A stretch of 61,301 nt of DNA, taken from contig NZ_FVZF01000024.1 of assembly GCF_900168265.1 (NCBI RefSeq), positions 1 to 61,301 of the forward strand. The letters are read 5' to 3'. Numbering within the stretch: the first letter of the stretch is position 1; the number at the start of each line of letters is the position of its first letter. A program made the position numbers and the translations under genes. The notes beneath the pieces were generated by a model. That model was not told where the DNA came from, did not search any database, and worked only from the letters and a program-made list of their open reading frames with translations. Source of the stretch: Salegentibacter salarius (GTDB lineage: Bacteria > Bacteroidota > Bacteroidia > Flavobacteriales > Flavobacteriaceae). This document shows positions 17,159 through 26,950 of this stretch, piece after piece.

Positions 17159-17215
17159 AAATAGAATAAATAATGAGAGCTTTATATTTATTACCTGAAT
17201 TTATAAGAATTGCAT

Positions 17216-17244
17216 AAAAAAACCCTCCATAGTGAAGGGTTTTA
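17216..17244 (-). terminator. Terminator of fadD
   Basis: AAAACCCT pairs with AGGGTTTT around a nine-base loop; the minus strand then runs into T residues. It shows that fadD is transcribed apart from the marR-fad operon. Confidence 0.75.
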
Positions 17245-17267
17245 ACTTTAATTTTAAATTATTGAGA

Positions 17268-19049
17268 TTAAATAGGTCTGTAGATTTTCTCGTATAACTT
17301 TTTATAGCGATCTTTTATATTTCTTCTCTTTAGCTTCATAGTAGGAGTGAGGTGGCCTTCTTCAATTCCCCAAACTTCGCCGGTAAGCTCTATTACTTTT
17401 ATACGTTCCCACTTACCGAATTTCTCGTTGTAAAAATCTACCTCTTCCTGAATACGTTCTTTAACCTGGGTATTTTCGGCAATAGCCTTTTCAGAACCAT
17501 CGCCTATATCAATATTTTTACGTCTGGCCCATTCCTCAACAAACTCGAAATTTGGCTGAATAAGTGCTGCTGGCATTTTTTCGCCATCTCCAATTACCAT
17601 AATTTGTTCGATAAAACGTGATTGCTTCATCGTATTCTCAATAATTTGAGGAGCTACATATTTTCCACCTGAAGTTTTAAACATTTCCTTTTTACGATCG
17701 GTGATCTTTAAAAATCCGTCCTTATCTAATTCTCCAATATCGCCGGTATGGAAAAATTGATCTCCGTTTAAAACATCTTTAGTTTTTTCTGGCTCTTTAT
17801 AGTAACCAAGCATTACATTGGGTCCTTTTGCAAGGATTTCACCGTCTTCTGCAATTTTTACTGTTACATTATCTATAGGTCTTCCTACCGTTCCAATTCG
17901 GAAACCTTTATCTCTTTGGTCATTTACCGCAATCACGGGAGAAGTCTCTGTTAATCCGTAACCTTCCATCACAGGAATATCGGCTGCAGCAAAAACACGT
18001 GCCAAACGCGGCTGTAATGCAGCGGAGCCTGAAACTATCAGCTCAATATTTCCACCTAAAGCTTCTTTCCATTTCGAGAAAATAAGTTTTCTGGCAAGTT
18101 TAAGTCGGGTTTCATACCACCATCCGTTTGCACCGTATGGTTCATATTCTAATCCGAGTTCAACCGCCCAGAAAAATAATTTCTGTTTAATGCCTCCAAC
18201 AGTAGAACCTTTAGCTATAATTTTGTCGTAAACTTTCTCTAAAAGTCTTGGAACTGCAGTAATTACGTGTGGTTTTACTTCTTTAAGGTTGTCACTAATT
18301 TTATCTATAGATTCAGCAAAATGAATGGAAACCGAATAATACTGATATAAATAAAGTATCATGCGCTCAAATACGTGGCAAACGGGTAAAAAGCTAAGTG
18401 CAACATACGTTCCTCTTTCGAAAGGAACACGCTTAGAGCTATCTATTACATTACTCACAAGGTTATTGTGAGAAAGCATCACACCCTTAGGCCTTCCTGT
18501 AGTTCCCGAAGTATAGATTAAAGTAGCAAGATCGTCTGGCTTAACAGCTTTCTTAAGTTGTTCAACTTCATCCTGGTTACTTTTATCATCTCCCAGTTCC
18601 AAAACTTCAGTCCAGTTTTTTGAACCTTCTATTTCATCAAAAGTATATACCTCTCTAAGTTTGGTGTCTTGTTTAATTGAATTTAGTTTGTCCAGCACCT
18701 CTTTATCTGAAACAAAACAGAATACTGCTTCACTGTGATCAAGAACATACTGATAATCTTCTTCAGAAATTGTAGGGTATATTGGTACGGTTTGCGCCCC
18801 GGTTTGCAATACCCCAATATCCATAATATTCCATTCAGTTCGATTACTGGTTGAAATTATGGCGATTTTATCATTTGGTTTTATGCCCAGTCGTAATAAT
18901 CCCCGGCTTACGGCATTTGCCCTGTCTATATATTCCTGAGTAGAAATAGCCTTCCAGGTACCATTATATTTAGTGACTAAAGCTTTTTCTAAAGCGTGTT
19001 TTTCCAGCTGAAAATATGGGAAATCAAATAGTCTTGTTGGTTTATCCAT
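17268..19049 (-). CDS. fadD: Long-chain fatty acid-CoA ligase
   Basis: AMP-forming ligase that activates fatty acids to acyl-CoA for the beta-oxidation genes downstream. The P-loop-like motif is LIYTSGTTGRPKGVMLSH (about 178-195). Further marks are MEGYGLTETSPVI, HTGDIGELDKDGFLKITDRK and the C-terminal catalytic Lys region TPTMKLKRRNI. At 593 residues it belongs to the larger long-chain group seen in Bacteroidetes. It has its own promoter and terminator. Confidence 0.93.
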   Translation of the reverse strand: MDKPTRLFDFPYFQLEKHALEKALVTKYNGTWKAISTQEYIDRANAVSRGLLRLGIKPNDKIAIISTSNRTEWNIMDIGVLQTGAQTVPIYPTISEEDYQYVLDHSEAVFCFVSDKEVLDKLNSIKQDTKLREVYTFDEIEGSKNWTEVLELGDDKSNQDEVEQLKKAVKPDDLATLIYTSGTTGRPKGVMLSHNNLVSNVIDSSKRVPFERGTYVALSFLPVCHVFERMILYLYQYYSVSIHFAESIDKISDNLKEVKPHVITAVPRLLEKVYDKIIAKGSTVGGIKQKLFFWAVELGLEYEPYGANGWWYETRLKLARKLIFSKWKEALGGNIELIVSGSAALQPRLARVFAAADIPVMEGYGLTETSPVIAVNDQRDKGFRIGTVGRPIDNVTVKIAEDGEILAKGPNVMLGYYKEPEKTKDVLNGDQFFHTGDIGELDKDGFLKITDRKKEMFKTSGGKYVAPQIIENTMKQSRFIEQIMVIGDGEKMPAALIQPNFEFVEEWARRKNIDIGDGSEKAIAENTQVKERIQEEVDFYNEKFGKWERIKVIELTGEVWGIEEGHLTPTMKLKRRNIKDRYKKLYEKIYRPI

Positions 19050-19063
19050 TTAGGTGTAGAATT

Positions 19064-19092
19064 ATTATATGCTTTGCAAAATAGCAAATTTG
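19064..19092 (-). promoter_or_regulatory. Probable fadD promoter
   Basis: Minus strand: TTG, then 19 bases, then TATTTTG, one base short of the full TAnnTTTG element. It lies within the 50 bases before the fadD ATG. No MarR-type palindrome is visible here. Confidence 0.45.
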
Positions 19093-19240
19093 TAACCTAT
19101 TTCAAATTGAAATATTAAAATAAACGTAGATATATTAATAAGTATATAAATTGTTTGACAAATGAAAGTAATAAAATAGAAATGAAGGTCCTTATGAATG
19201 TTGATTTATTAATTTGACAATCACCTTGTTAATTCAGAAA

Positions 19241-19277
19241 TTAAAACGCCCGATAAAAAATATTATCGGGCGTTTTA
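19241..19277 (-). terminator. Terminator of purL
   Basis: AAAACGCCCGAT and ATCGGGCGTTTT form a perfect 12-bp stem with a ten-base loop, 22 bp after the purL stop. Confidence 0.88.
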
Positions 19278-19298
19278 ATATAAATATTGTTGAAGATT

Positions 19299-22200
19299 TT
19301 ATTTTTTCTCCAGCCACTTTCTGGCATTTACAAAAGCCTCCAGCCACGGGCTCACTTTGTCATCTTTCCTGTCTTTAGGATAATATGCCCAGTTCCACGG
19401 GAAAGTAGAACGTTCTAAATGCGGCATCATTACCAAATGTCTTCCGGAATCATCGGTTAACATCGCGGTGTTGTGATTGGAGCCGTTAGGATTAGCCGGA
19501 TATTTATCATAACCGTATTCCCCAACAATATTATAATGCTCTTTTTTATAAGGAAAGCTAAATTTCCCTTCGCCGTGTGCTGCCCAGATTCCGAGTTTAC
19601 TTCCGGCAAGTGAGCCAAGCATCACAGAATTGTTCTCTTTTATTTCTACCGAAGTAAAATTACACTCAAACTTATGAGAAGCGTTATGAAGCATTTTTGG
19701 CTTTTCTTCATCGTCAGGATTTATTAATCCTAATTCTACGAATAGCTGACAACCATTACAAACGCCCAGAGACAAAGTATCTTTTTTACTAAAGAAATTG
19801 TCAAGAGCGGTTTTTGCCTTTTCATTATATAAAAATGCACCGGCCCAACCTTTGGCACTTCCTAAAACATCCGAATTTGAGAAACCACCAACAGCGGCGA
19901 TAAACCTAATATCTTCCAGGGTTTCCCTGCCCGAGATCAAATCGGTCATATGCACATCTTTCACATCAAAACCTGCCAGATGCATTGCCCTGGCCATTTC
20001 GCGTTCAGAATTAGAACCTTTTTCCCTAATAATCGCTGCTTTAATTCTTTTGCCCGACTTCTCGACTCCGCTCGAAGTGACAGGAAGTTTTCCCGTAAAA
20101 TTCTTTGGAAATTTAAATTCTAGCGGCTGATTCTTATAATTATTGAATCGCTCTGTGGCTCTATCTACACCACTTTGTTTTTGATCTAAAAGGAAAGAAG
20201 TTTTATACCAAACATCACGTAATTCAGAAATATTGAAATTGAGGTTTTCTGAACCGTTTTTAATTTGCAGTTCGTTTCCTTCAGTAACCTTTCCTATTTT
20301 AAAGAATTCAATCTTATTATCGCTCAGTACTTTTTCAGCAGTATCGTCTTTTGCCTGGAAAACAATTCCGCAGTTTTCATTAAAAAGCAATTTAACGCTG
20401 TCTTTTTCATTTAACGCTGAAAGGTCTAAATCTGCGCCAAGATTATTATCGGCAAAACACATTTCTAAAAGCGTGGTAATTAATCCGCCTGAAGCCACAT
20501 CGTGCCCGGCAAGAATCAAATCCTGTTTTATTAAGCCCTGGATGTTATAAAAAGCATCAGCAAATTTCCTATCATCTTTTATCGTAGGTACTTCTTTTCC
20601 AACCTTGTTTAAGATTTGCGCAAAAGAAGAACCCCCAAGTTTGAAATTGTCTTGCGAAAGATTGATGTAATAAATGTCTCCTCCATTTTTCTGTAAAACA
20701 GGTTCTACTACTTTAGTAATATCATCACAATGCCCGGCTGCAGATATTATTACCGTTCCCGGTGAAAGCACTTCGCCATCTTTATAGCGTTGCTTCATAG
20801 AAAGTGAATCTTTCCCGGTAGGAACATTTATTCCCAGGGAGATCGCGAAATCTGAAACCCCTTGCACAGCTTCATAAAGCCTGGTATCTTCACCTTCATT
20901 ATTGCACGGCCACATCCAGTTTGCTGAAAGCGAAACAGATTTTAAACCTTTTTCCAGCGGCGCCCAAATAATATTGGAAAGCGCCTCGCCAATTGAATTT
21001 TTAGAACCCGCAACAGGATCAACTAATGCCGAAACCGGGGAATGACCAATTGAGGTTGCCACACCTTCTTTCCCGTTATAATCCAGCGCCATAACACCGC
21101 AATTGTTTAGCGGAAGCTGCAATGGTCCTGCGGTTTGCTGTTTTGCAACGCGCCCGGTCACACAACGGTCTACTTTGTTTGTCAACCAATCTTTACAAGC
21201 CACAGCTTCAAGCTGTAAGACTTGCGTTAAATAATCTTTTATATTTTCTGAAGAATAAACTACATCTTCATAATTTCGATTAACCGATTTATCTTCCATT
21301 ATGGTCTTTGGTGAACTTCCAAACATATCAGAAAGTTCCAGATCCATAGGTTTTTGTTTAGATTTAGAGCCTTCAAAAGTAAACCTGTGATCGCCGGTTA
21401 CATCGCCAACCTGGTAAATAGGGGAGCGTTCGCGTTCTGAAATCCTTCTTAATATTTCATAGTTTTCACCGCCAATTACCAAGCCCATTCTTTCCTGGGA
21501 TTCGTTTCCTATTATTTCTTTTGCTGAAAGAGTAGGATCACCAACAGGTAATTTATCCAAATCTATTTTTCCGCCGGTTTCTTCAACGAGTTCGCTAAGG
21601 CAGTTTAAATGCCCGCCGGCACCGTGATCGTGAATAGAAACAATAAGATTTTCTTCGCTTTCTACCATGCCGCGCACCGCATTAGAAGCACGTTTTTGCA
21701 TTTCGGGGTTGGCTCTTTGGATAGCGTTTAATTCAATACCGCTACCAAATTCCCCGGTATCTGCGGAAGAAACTGCGGCACCGCCCATTCCAATCCGGTA
21801 GTTTTCACCACCAAGAATCACGATTTTATCGTCTTTCTTCGGAATATCTTTTTGTGCCTGGTTCGCTTTGCCATAACCAATTCCACCGGCCAGCATAATT
21901 ACTTTATCGTAGCCTAAACTTCTTTGATGCTCTGAATGCTCAAAAGTCAATACAGAACCAGAAATTAAGGGTTGCCCGAATTTATTTCCAAAATCTGAAG
22001 CTCCGTTAGAGGCTTTGATCAAAATATCCATCGGGGTTTGATAAAGCCATTCGCGTTCTTTCATCCCGTTTTCCCATTTTCGGTCTTTATCAAGTCGGGA
22101 ATAAGATGTCATATAAACCGCGGTTCCGGCTAAAGGCAAAGAACCTTTTCCACCGGCAAGTCGGTCGCGAATTTCACCACCGCTCCCGGTTGCAGCGCCA

Positions 22201-22976
22201 TTAAATGGTTCTACCGTGGTGGGGAAATTATGGGTTTCGGCTTTTATAGAAATAACCGAATCAAAATCTTTGTTTTCGTAAAATTCAGGAACGTCTGGAA
22301 GTTTTGGAGCAAATTGTTGCACTCGTGGTCCGTTAATAAAAGCCACATTATCTTTATATGCCGAAACGATCTCGTTCGGATTTTCTTCCGAAGTTTTCCT
22401 GATCATTTTAAACAATGAGCTTGGTTTTTCTTCTCCGTCAATCACAAAAGTGCCATTGAAGATCTTGTGCCGACAATGTTCAGAATTTACCTGGGAGAAA
22501 CCAAAAACTTCAGAATCAGTGAGTTTTCGGCCTAATTTATCGGCTAATCCCTGTAAATAAGCAACCTCTTCTACATTAAGTGCGAGACCTTCCTGTTGGT
22601 TGTATGCTGCGATATCATCAATTTCAATGATCGGCTCGGGATTAATATGAATATCAAAAATATCCTGGTCTAAACCTTCATATTTCTGGGAAAGCATCGG
22701 GTCAAAATCGTGATAATTCTTATCTATTCGCAAGAATTCCTCAATCCTGATAATTCCGTGGATGCCCATATGCTCGGTAATTTCTACCGCGTTGGTGCTC
22801 CAGGGCGTGATCATTGCGGCACGGGGCCCAACAAAAAAATCTGCCAGAGCAGATTTGTTGATTTGTTGTGTATTGCCAAAAAGCCAGTTTAATTTTGTGA
22901 TGTCTTGAGCCGTAAGATTGGTATGCGTTTCTACCGCAAAAACCTTGGTGGCCTGGTCTCCAAAGAAAAGGATCAT
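19299..22976 (-). CDS. purL: Phosphoribosylformylglycinamidine synthase, long single-chain form
   Basis: Fourth step of purine synthesis: FGAR plus glutamine and ATP to FGAM. At 1225 residues this is the large fused form. The N-terminal part carries the FGAM-synthase linker with SEHCRHKIFNG. Two AIR-synthase-like ATP domains follow (ETHNFPTTVEPFNGAATGSGG; later GGENYRIGMGGAA). The C-terminal glutamine amidotransferase has the nucleophile in LGVCNGCQLF and the His/Glu in AAHGEGKF. All expected catalytic blocks are present. It is transcribed alone. Confidence 0.97.
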   Translation of the reverse strand: MILFFGDQATKVFAVETHTNLTAQDITKLNWLFGNTQQINKSALADFFVGPRAAMITPWSTNAVEITEHMGIHGIIRIEEFLRIDKNYHDFDPMLSQKYEGLDQDIFDIHINPEPIIEIDDIAAYNQQEGLALNVEEVAYLQGLADKLGRKLTDSEVFGFSQVNSEHCRHKIFNGTFVIDGEEKPSSLFKMIRKTSEENPNEIVSAYKDNVAFINGPRVQQFAPKLPDVPEFYENKDFDSVISIKAETHNFPTTVEPFNGAATGSGGEIRDRLAGGKGSLPLAGTAVYMTSYSRLDKDRKWENGMKEREWLYQTPMDILIKASNGASDFGNKFGQPLISGSVLTFEHSEHQRSLGYDKVIMLAGGIGYGKANQAQKDIPKKDDKIVILGGENYRIGMGGAAVSSADTGEFGSGIELNAIQRANPEMQKRASNAVRGMVESEENLIVSIHDHGAGGHLNCLSELVEETGGKIDLDKLPVGDPTLSAKEIIGNESQERMGLVIGGENYEILRRISERERSPIYQVGDVTGDHRFTFEGSKSKQKPMDLELSDMFGSSPKTIMEDKSVNRNYEDVVYSSENIKDYLTQVLQLEAVACKDWLTNKVDRCVTGRVAKQQTAGPLQLPLNNCGVMALDYNGKEGVATSIGHSPVSALVDPVAGSKNSIGEALSNIIWAPLEKGLKSVSLSANWMWPCNNEGEDTRLYEAVQGVSDFAISLGINVPTGKDSLSMKQRYKDGEVLSPGTVIISAAGHCDDITKVVEPVLQKNGGDIYYINLSQDNFKLGGSSFAQILNKVGKEVPTIKDDRKFADAFYNIQGLIKQDLILAGHDVASGGLITTLLEMCFADNNLGADLDLSALNEKDSVKLLFNENCGIVFQAKDDTAEKVLSDNKIEFFKIGKVTEGNELQIKNGSENLNFNISELRDVWYKTSFLLDQKQSGVDRATERFNNYKNQPLEFKFPKNFTGKLPVTSSGVEKSGKRIKAAIIREKGSNSEREMARAMHLAGFDVKDVHMTDLISGRETLEDIRFIAAVGGFSNSDVLGSAKGWAGAFLYNEKAKTALDNFFSKKDTLSLGVCNGCQLFVELGLINPDDEEKPKMLHNASHKFECNFTSVEIKENNSVMLGSLAGSKLGIWAAHGEGKFSFPYKKEHYNIVGEYGYDKYPANPNGSNHNTAMLTDDSGRHLVMMPHLERSTFPWNWAYYPKDRKDDKVSPWLEAFVNARKWLEKK

Positions 22977-23007
22977 TCTATGTTGTTTTGTGTTGTTCGA
23001 GAAAGCA

Positions 23008-23015
23008 CAAATTTA
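23008..23015 (-). promoter_or_regulatory. -7 element upstream of purL
   Basis: Minus strand TAAATTTG fits TAnnTTTG and lies 31 bp before the purL ATG. No clear TTTG at the -33 distance. Confidence 0.5.
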
Positions 23016-23069
23016 GGTTTTTTAAAGGAAATATTTCAGGAAGTTAATACAGAAAATATTGTGAGGGTT

Positions 23070-23207
23070 TTGCCACGAATTCACGAATACTTTTAATCTT
23101 TTGAGTTATTTGTAAAGACCGGAAAAATATGCACTGACTTCTTACAAGGTCAAAAAAAGACCTTGCAGGAAAAATGCACCAATAAAAGATTCGTGTATTC
23201 GTGGCAA
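23070..23207. repeat. Nested inverted-repeat element (REP/MITE-like)
   Basis: The outer arms are TTGCCACGAATTCACGAATA (23070 onward) and its near-perfect inverse ending at 23207. Inside, CAAGGTC and GACCTTG form a perfect stem around seven A residues (23145-23165). The element fills most of the gap between purL and the lipoprotein gene and contains no gene. A similar sequence is not seen elsewhere in the window. Confidence 0.75.
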
Positions 23208-23284
23208 CTTGTTTTTAAGAAATATCCTAATTTCCTTCTGATATTGATATCCAAAAACCTATTAGAAAAGAGAATAAAATAACT

Positions 23285-23854
23285 TTAATAGCTACCCAGG
23301 CCATCTACAGTATTCATTTCGAAGATTTCCCATTCTTCGAAATTGTATTCAATAGAAGGTTCAGTTATAGATTTTTTCTTTCGTAGCGTTTGATCTTTGG
23401 CAAAATCTACGGAATTGTTATGTGTTCCAATTATATCTATTAATTCTCCATCTTTAAAAAGCCCTACAGGATCGTTGCCGTTAAAATCTAAGGGCGCACC
23501 GGTTTTTAATTGATTGGATTTAGAAGTGATTTCAGAAATATCTGCAGACTCATTAGCGATAACGAAAGTTGAATTGTGAGCTATATTACCTTGAAGTATA
23601 ACCTCTCCCATCCAGTCGCCTGCGCCATTGGATTGTTTTTTAATTGAGTAAGCTTCAGCTTCCAGATCGATATTTTCTCCGGTAAGATTTACAATTTCCA
23701 ATGCTTTATTGAAGGAGGTGCCCTCAATATATTCTGAAAAGAAGATTTCAGTAGAAAAATTATTTTCTGGAGGAAGTTCTTCAGAGACCGAAGACTCATC
23801 TTCGGAACAGGAATAAATAAGTATAGAAAGGAGTATAAAGTAGTATTTTTTCAT
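23285..23854 (-). CDS. Lipoprotein with lamin-tail-like domain
   Basis: The start is set at 23854, where MKKYYFILLSILIYSC gives a lipoprotein signal with the lipid-bearing Cys at residue 16; a longer frame opens 54 bases upstream but would bury this signal. The mature part resembles a lamin tail domain (LTD): FFSEYIEGTSFNKALEIVN, then an NGAGDW turn, a STFVIANESA strand and DPVGLFKDGELIDIIGTH. In Bacteroidetes such domains occur in secreted and cell-surface proteins, often next to nucleases or at the C-terminus of adhesins. Function is unknown. It is 17 bp upstream of nothing related; the rRNA methyltransferase gene lies 73 bp further on the same strand's upstream side. Confidence 0.72.
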   Translation of the reverse strand: MKKYYFILLSILIYSCSEDESSVSEELPPENNFSTEIFFSEYIEGTSFNKALEIVNLTGENIDLEAEAYSIKKQSNGAGDWMGEVILQGNIAHNSTFVIANESADISEITSKSNQLKTGAPLDFNGNDPVGLFKDGELIDIIGTHNNSVDFAKDQTLRKKKSITEPSIEYNFEEWEIFEMNTVDGLGSY

Positions 23855-23927
23855 CAGAATCAATTTCAGGGAAAATAACAGGATTCCACCTAAAATTGAT
23901 TCGATCAAAAAATTTGGGTATAAACCC

Positions 23928-25145
23928 CTAAGCCTTTTTCTCTAAAAGTGCCATATAGAAACCATCAAAACCGGTTTCAGAAGAAAGTATTTTTTGTTCT
24001 TTAACCAATTTGAAATTTTTTCCTTCTTCGGTGTTCTTTAGGAAATTTTCTACTTGTTTCTCGTTTTCAGAAGGTAAGACCGAACAGGTTGCGTAAACCA
24101 TTTTTCCTCCCGGTTTTACAATACGAGAGTAAGTTTCAATTATTTCGGCCTGGGTTTTTATAAGCCTGTCAATAAATTCAGGTTGCAATTTCCATTTAGC
24201 ATCTGGATTTCTGCTTAATACTCCGAGTCCGCTACAAGGGGAATCTATAAGTACGCGATCTGCAGTTCCATAAAGTTTTTTGATCACTTTTGTAGAATCA
24301 ATTGCACGCGGATCTATATTGTGAGCACCTGCACGTTTTGCACGGCGTTTAAGTTCTTTAAGTTTATTTCCGTAGATATCGGTAGCGATAATCTGGCCTT
24401 TGTTTTCCATTAAAGCAGCCAGGTGAAGCGTTTTTCCGCCGGCCCCGGCGCAAGTATCTACAACGCGCATTCCGGGTTCTACTTCAAGAAATTCTGCTAC
24501 CAGTTGGGAAGATGCATCCTGAACTTCAAAAAAGCCATTCTTAAAAGCCTGGGTTCTAAAAACATTTCCACGTTCTTCCAGTTTTAAAGCGCTTTTGTAT
24601 CCTTTTAGGGGTTCAGAAATTATTTCTTCATCTTTTAGCACACTACGTAATTTGTCTTTAGTAGTTTTAAGTGTATTGGCTCTCAATATTACCGGTGCTT
24701 GCAAGTTTAGCGCTGCAATCTCTTTTTCCCAAACTTTTTCACCAAGTTCTCTTACTCCAAGCTCATCCATCCAATCTGGAATAGATTCGCGGTATTTTCT
24801 AATTTTACTTAAACTATCAAATTTCCCTTTAATTCTTCGGGTAGGAGTGCCTTCAAATTGTGGCCAGTCTGGTAAGGTAATTCCTCGCAAGGTAGCCCAA
24901 ACGGTAAATAATCGAAATAAATTTTCGCGATCAAACGGTTCTTTTACTTCAGCAATTTCAGCATAAAGTCTTTTCCAACGAACAATATCGTAAACGGTTT
25001 CGGCAATAAAACTACGATCTCTCGAGCCCCAACGCTTATCACGTTTTAGGGTTTGCTCAATGACCTTATCGGCATATTTACCATTATTAAAAATTTCATT
25101 TAAGGCATCCATGGTCGCGAAAACCAAATTCCTGTGTAACCGCAT
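23928..25145 (-). CDS. RsmB/NOP family class I SAM-dependent RNA methyltransferase
   Basis: Methylates cytosine C5 in RNA, probably 16S rRNA. The start at 25145 (MRLHRNLVFATMD) is preferred over the ATG seven codons upstream. The SAM motif is VVDTCAGAGGKTLHLAAL; motif IV is RVLIDSPCSGLGVLSRNPD and motif VI VYATCSVLPSENE, giving the two cysteines used for covalent catalysis and release. About 405 residues, as expected. The N-terminal region is of the RsmB helper type. It stands alone. Confidence 0.92.
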   Translation of the reverse strand: MRLHRNLVFATMDALNEIFNNGKYADKVIEQTLKRDKRWGSRDRSFIAETVYDIVRWKRLYAEIAEVKEPFDRENLFRLFTVWATLRGITLPDWPQFEGTPTRRIKGKFDSLSKIRKYRESIPDWMDELGVRELGEKVWEKEIAALNLQAPVILRANTLKTTKDKLRSVLKDEEIISEPLKGYKSALKLEERGNVFRTQAFKNGFFEVQDASSQLVAEFLEVEPGMRVVDTCAGAGGKTLHLAALMENKGQIIATDIYGNKLKELKRRAKRAGAHNIDPRAIDSTKVIKKLYGTADRVLIDSPCSGLGVLSRNPDAKWKLQPEFIDRLIKTQAEIIETYSRIVKPGGKMVYATCSVLPSENEKQVENFLKNTEEGKNFKLVKEQKILSSETGFDGFYMALLEKKA

Positions 25146-25264
25146 AATTAAATTTTGAATTTGCAAAGGTATGTTTTTTAGTCGATAATTGAGATTTAAA
25201 TGCTTCCAGGCTTAGATCAAATTTAAAATGACCTTTCTTTGAGTACTTGGGAGATTACTATGGG

Positions 25265-25293
25265 TTGATTTACTTCGGAAAAATTTATCTTTG
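25265..25293 (+). promoter_or_regulatory. Promoter of the Asp-box lipoprotein gene
   Basis: TTG at 25265-25267, 18 bases, then TATCTTTG at 25286-25293, a full match to the Bacteroidetes pattern. The start codon lies 32 bp downstream. Confidence 0.65.
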
Positions 25294-25325
25294 AATGGAT
25301 TTACAAAATGATTTAAACTCTACCT

Positions 25326-26390
25326 ATGAACAGACTTATTGTTTTTTGCCTGATTTTGATATTTAGTAGCTGTAAAAATGAAAAAGACGCTGAAAATAAA
25401 ATACAGCAGAAAGCGAAAATTGAATATTCTTCAGTAGAAATAGAAAGTATTCTAGAAGATGATTCTCTGAGTATTAGGGCGATTGAAATAATTGGGAATA
25501 ACCTTGCTTTTGCTGCCAATAAAGGAACATTTGGAATGTATAACTTTGGGAATAGTACCTGGCGCACCAATACCCAGAAATATGACAGCCTGGTTCCTGA
25601 ATATAGAGCGGTAGCGTCTACAGATACAGATTTCTTTATGTTGAGTGTTGGAAGCCCTGCTTTACTTTATAAAACTGGAGATTCCGGTGCTATGGAATTA
25701 GTTTATAAAGAAGAAAATGAAAAAGCTTTTTATGATGCGATGGCTTTTTGGAATAATAAAGAGGGAATCGCAATGGGCGATCCTACCAATAATTGTATTT
25801 CCATAATCATTACCCGTGATGGCGGAAAAACCTGGAAAAAATTAAGTTGTGATCTTTTGCCTGAGGTTATTGAAGGTGAAGCAGCTTTTGCGGCGAGTAA
25901 TTCTAATATTGCTATTGAGGGCGATAAAACCTGGATTTTATCAGGAGGTATGACTTCACGTGTATATTTTTCGCCTGATAAAGGCGAGACCTGGGAGGTT
26001 TTTGATACTCCACTACTTGATGGGAAATCAACTACCGGCGGATATACCATGGATTTTTATGATGAAGACTTCGGAATTATTCTGGGTGGTGATTATACCA
26101 ATCCTGAAGGAAATACCGGGAATAAAGCTATTACAAAAGATGGCGGTAAAACCTGGGAATTAATTGCAGAAGGGCAAGAGCCGGGCTACAAAAGTAGTGT
26201 GCGATTTATCCCAAAAACAGGAGGTGAAAAAATTATTGCCACCGGTTTTAGCGGAATTTCAATTTCTAAAGATTCAGGTAAAACCTGGAAAGAACTTTCC
26301 AAAGAAGGTTTTTATACGCTGAGGTTTAAAAACGATTCGGTTGCTTATGCTGCCGGAAAAGGACGAATTGCAAAACTCACTTTTAGGTAA
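25326..26390 (+). CDS. Asp-box (BNR/Ycf48-like) beta-propeller lipoprotein
   Basis: MNRLIVFCLILIFSSC is a lipoprotein signal with lipid Cys at residue 16. The rest is a beta-propeller with four Asp-box motifs: RDGGKTWKKL, PDKGETWEVF, KDGGKTWELI and KDSGKTWKEL, spaced 50-75 residues. Proteins of this type are annotated as sialidase-like or Ycf48-like (photosystem II assembly factor-like); no enzyme residues of sialidases are evident, so a structural or binding role at the cell envelope is more likely. 354 residues; monocistronic. Confidence 0.82.
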   Translation: MNRLIVFCLILIFSSCKNEKDAENKIQQKAKIEYSSVEIESILEDDSLSIRAIEIIGNNLAFAANKGTFGMYNFGNSTWRTNTQKYDSLVPEYRAVASTDTDFFMLSVGSPALLYKTGDSGAMELVYKEENEKAFYDAMAFWNNKEGIAMGDPTNNCISIIITRDGGKTWKKLSCDLLPEVIEGEAAFAASNSNIAIEGDKTWILSGGMTSRVYFSPDKGETWEVFDTPLLDGKSTTGGYTMDFYDEDFGIILGGDYTNPEGNTGNKAITKDGGKTWELIAEGQEPGYKSSVRFIPKTGGEKIIATGFSGISISKDSGKTWKELSKEGFYTLRFKNDSVAYAAGKGRIAKLTFR

Positions 26391-26474
26391 AAAGAATCCC
26401 GGAAGGCCTAAACCCACCGGGATACTAACTACTAACTAACCAAAAAACTAAATTTTACTCGATAATCGAAGCTT

Positions 26475-26498
26475 AAATGCTCGGAGGCACCGAGGCAT
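26475..26498. other. Hairpin between convergent genes
   Basis: TGCTCGG and CCGAGGCA pair with one bulge; a second hairpin, ATCCCGG/CCGGGAT, lies at about 26396-26421. Neither has a long T-tract. They probably end the two convergent transcripts. Confidence 0.4.
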
Positions 26499-26499
26499 C

Positions 26500-26949
26500 C
26501 TATTCTTCTTCCCGCTTTTCGCGCTCTTTACGGGCGCGGTATTCTTTAATTAATTTTTTATGAAATTCATCTTCCAGCTTATGAAGCTTAATGATTTCCT
26601 GGGCGGTCATTATTTCTTTTAGATCATTAAAGAGCTTCTGTTTTAGAATATAATCCTGTCTTTCTATCGCTACATATTCATCTAACATATCTTCGGCATC
26701 ACCTTCGGTAATACATTCCAGATTTGGAATATCTCTATGTTCTCGCTTTCTTAATTCGTGCAAATCAGACTCATATTCGTTATAAATAGGCCAGAATTGC
26801 TGTGCTTTCTTCTTATCAAGGTTTAATTCCTGAGTAAAAAATGCGGTTTTCAACTCTTTGATTTTTTCACGATGGGGATCGTCTTTTTCCTGTGACTGCA
26901 TTTGCCACAATCCAGAAAACATTAGTAATATTATAAGTAGGTTTTTCAT
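26500..26949 (-). CDS. Small secreted protein of ECF sigma operon (Spy/CpxP-like helical)
   Basis: A signal peptide (KNLLIILLMFSGLWQMQSQ) is followed by an almost entirely helical, charged domain of about 130 residues. The segment LDKKKAQQFWPIYNEYESDL resembles the helical hairpin of periplasmic Spy/CpxP-type proteins and of Bacteroidetes proteins annotated as sensors of ECF-type sigma factor. The ATG at 26949 is preferred because the alternative start four codons upstream overlaps the previous stop. Third gene of the sigma operon; a role in sensing or buffering an envelope stress is inferred from position. Confidence 0.72.
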   Translation of the reverse strand: MKNLLIILLMFSGLWQMQSQEKDDPHREKIKELKTAFFTQELNLDKKKAQQFWPIYNEYESDLHELRKREHRDIPNLECITEGDAEDMLDEYVAIERQDYILKQKLFNDLKEIMTAQEIIKLHKLEDEFHKKLIKEYRARKEREKREEE

Positions 26950-26950
26950 A

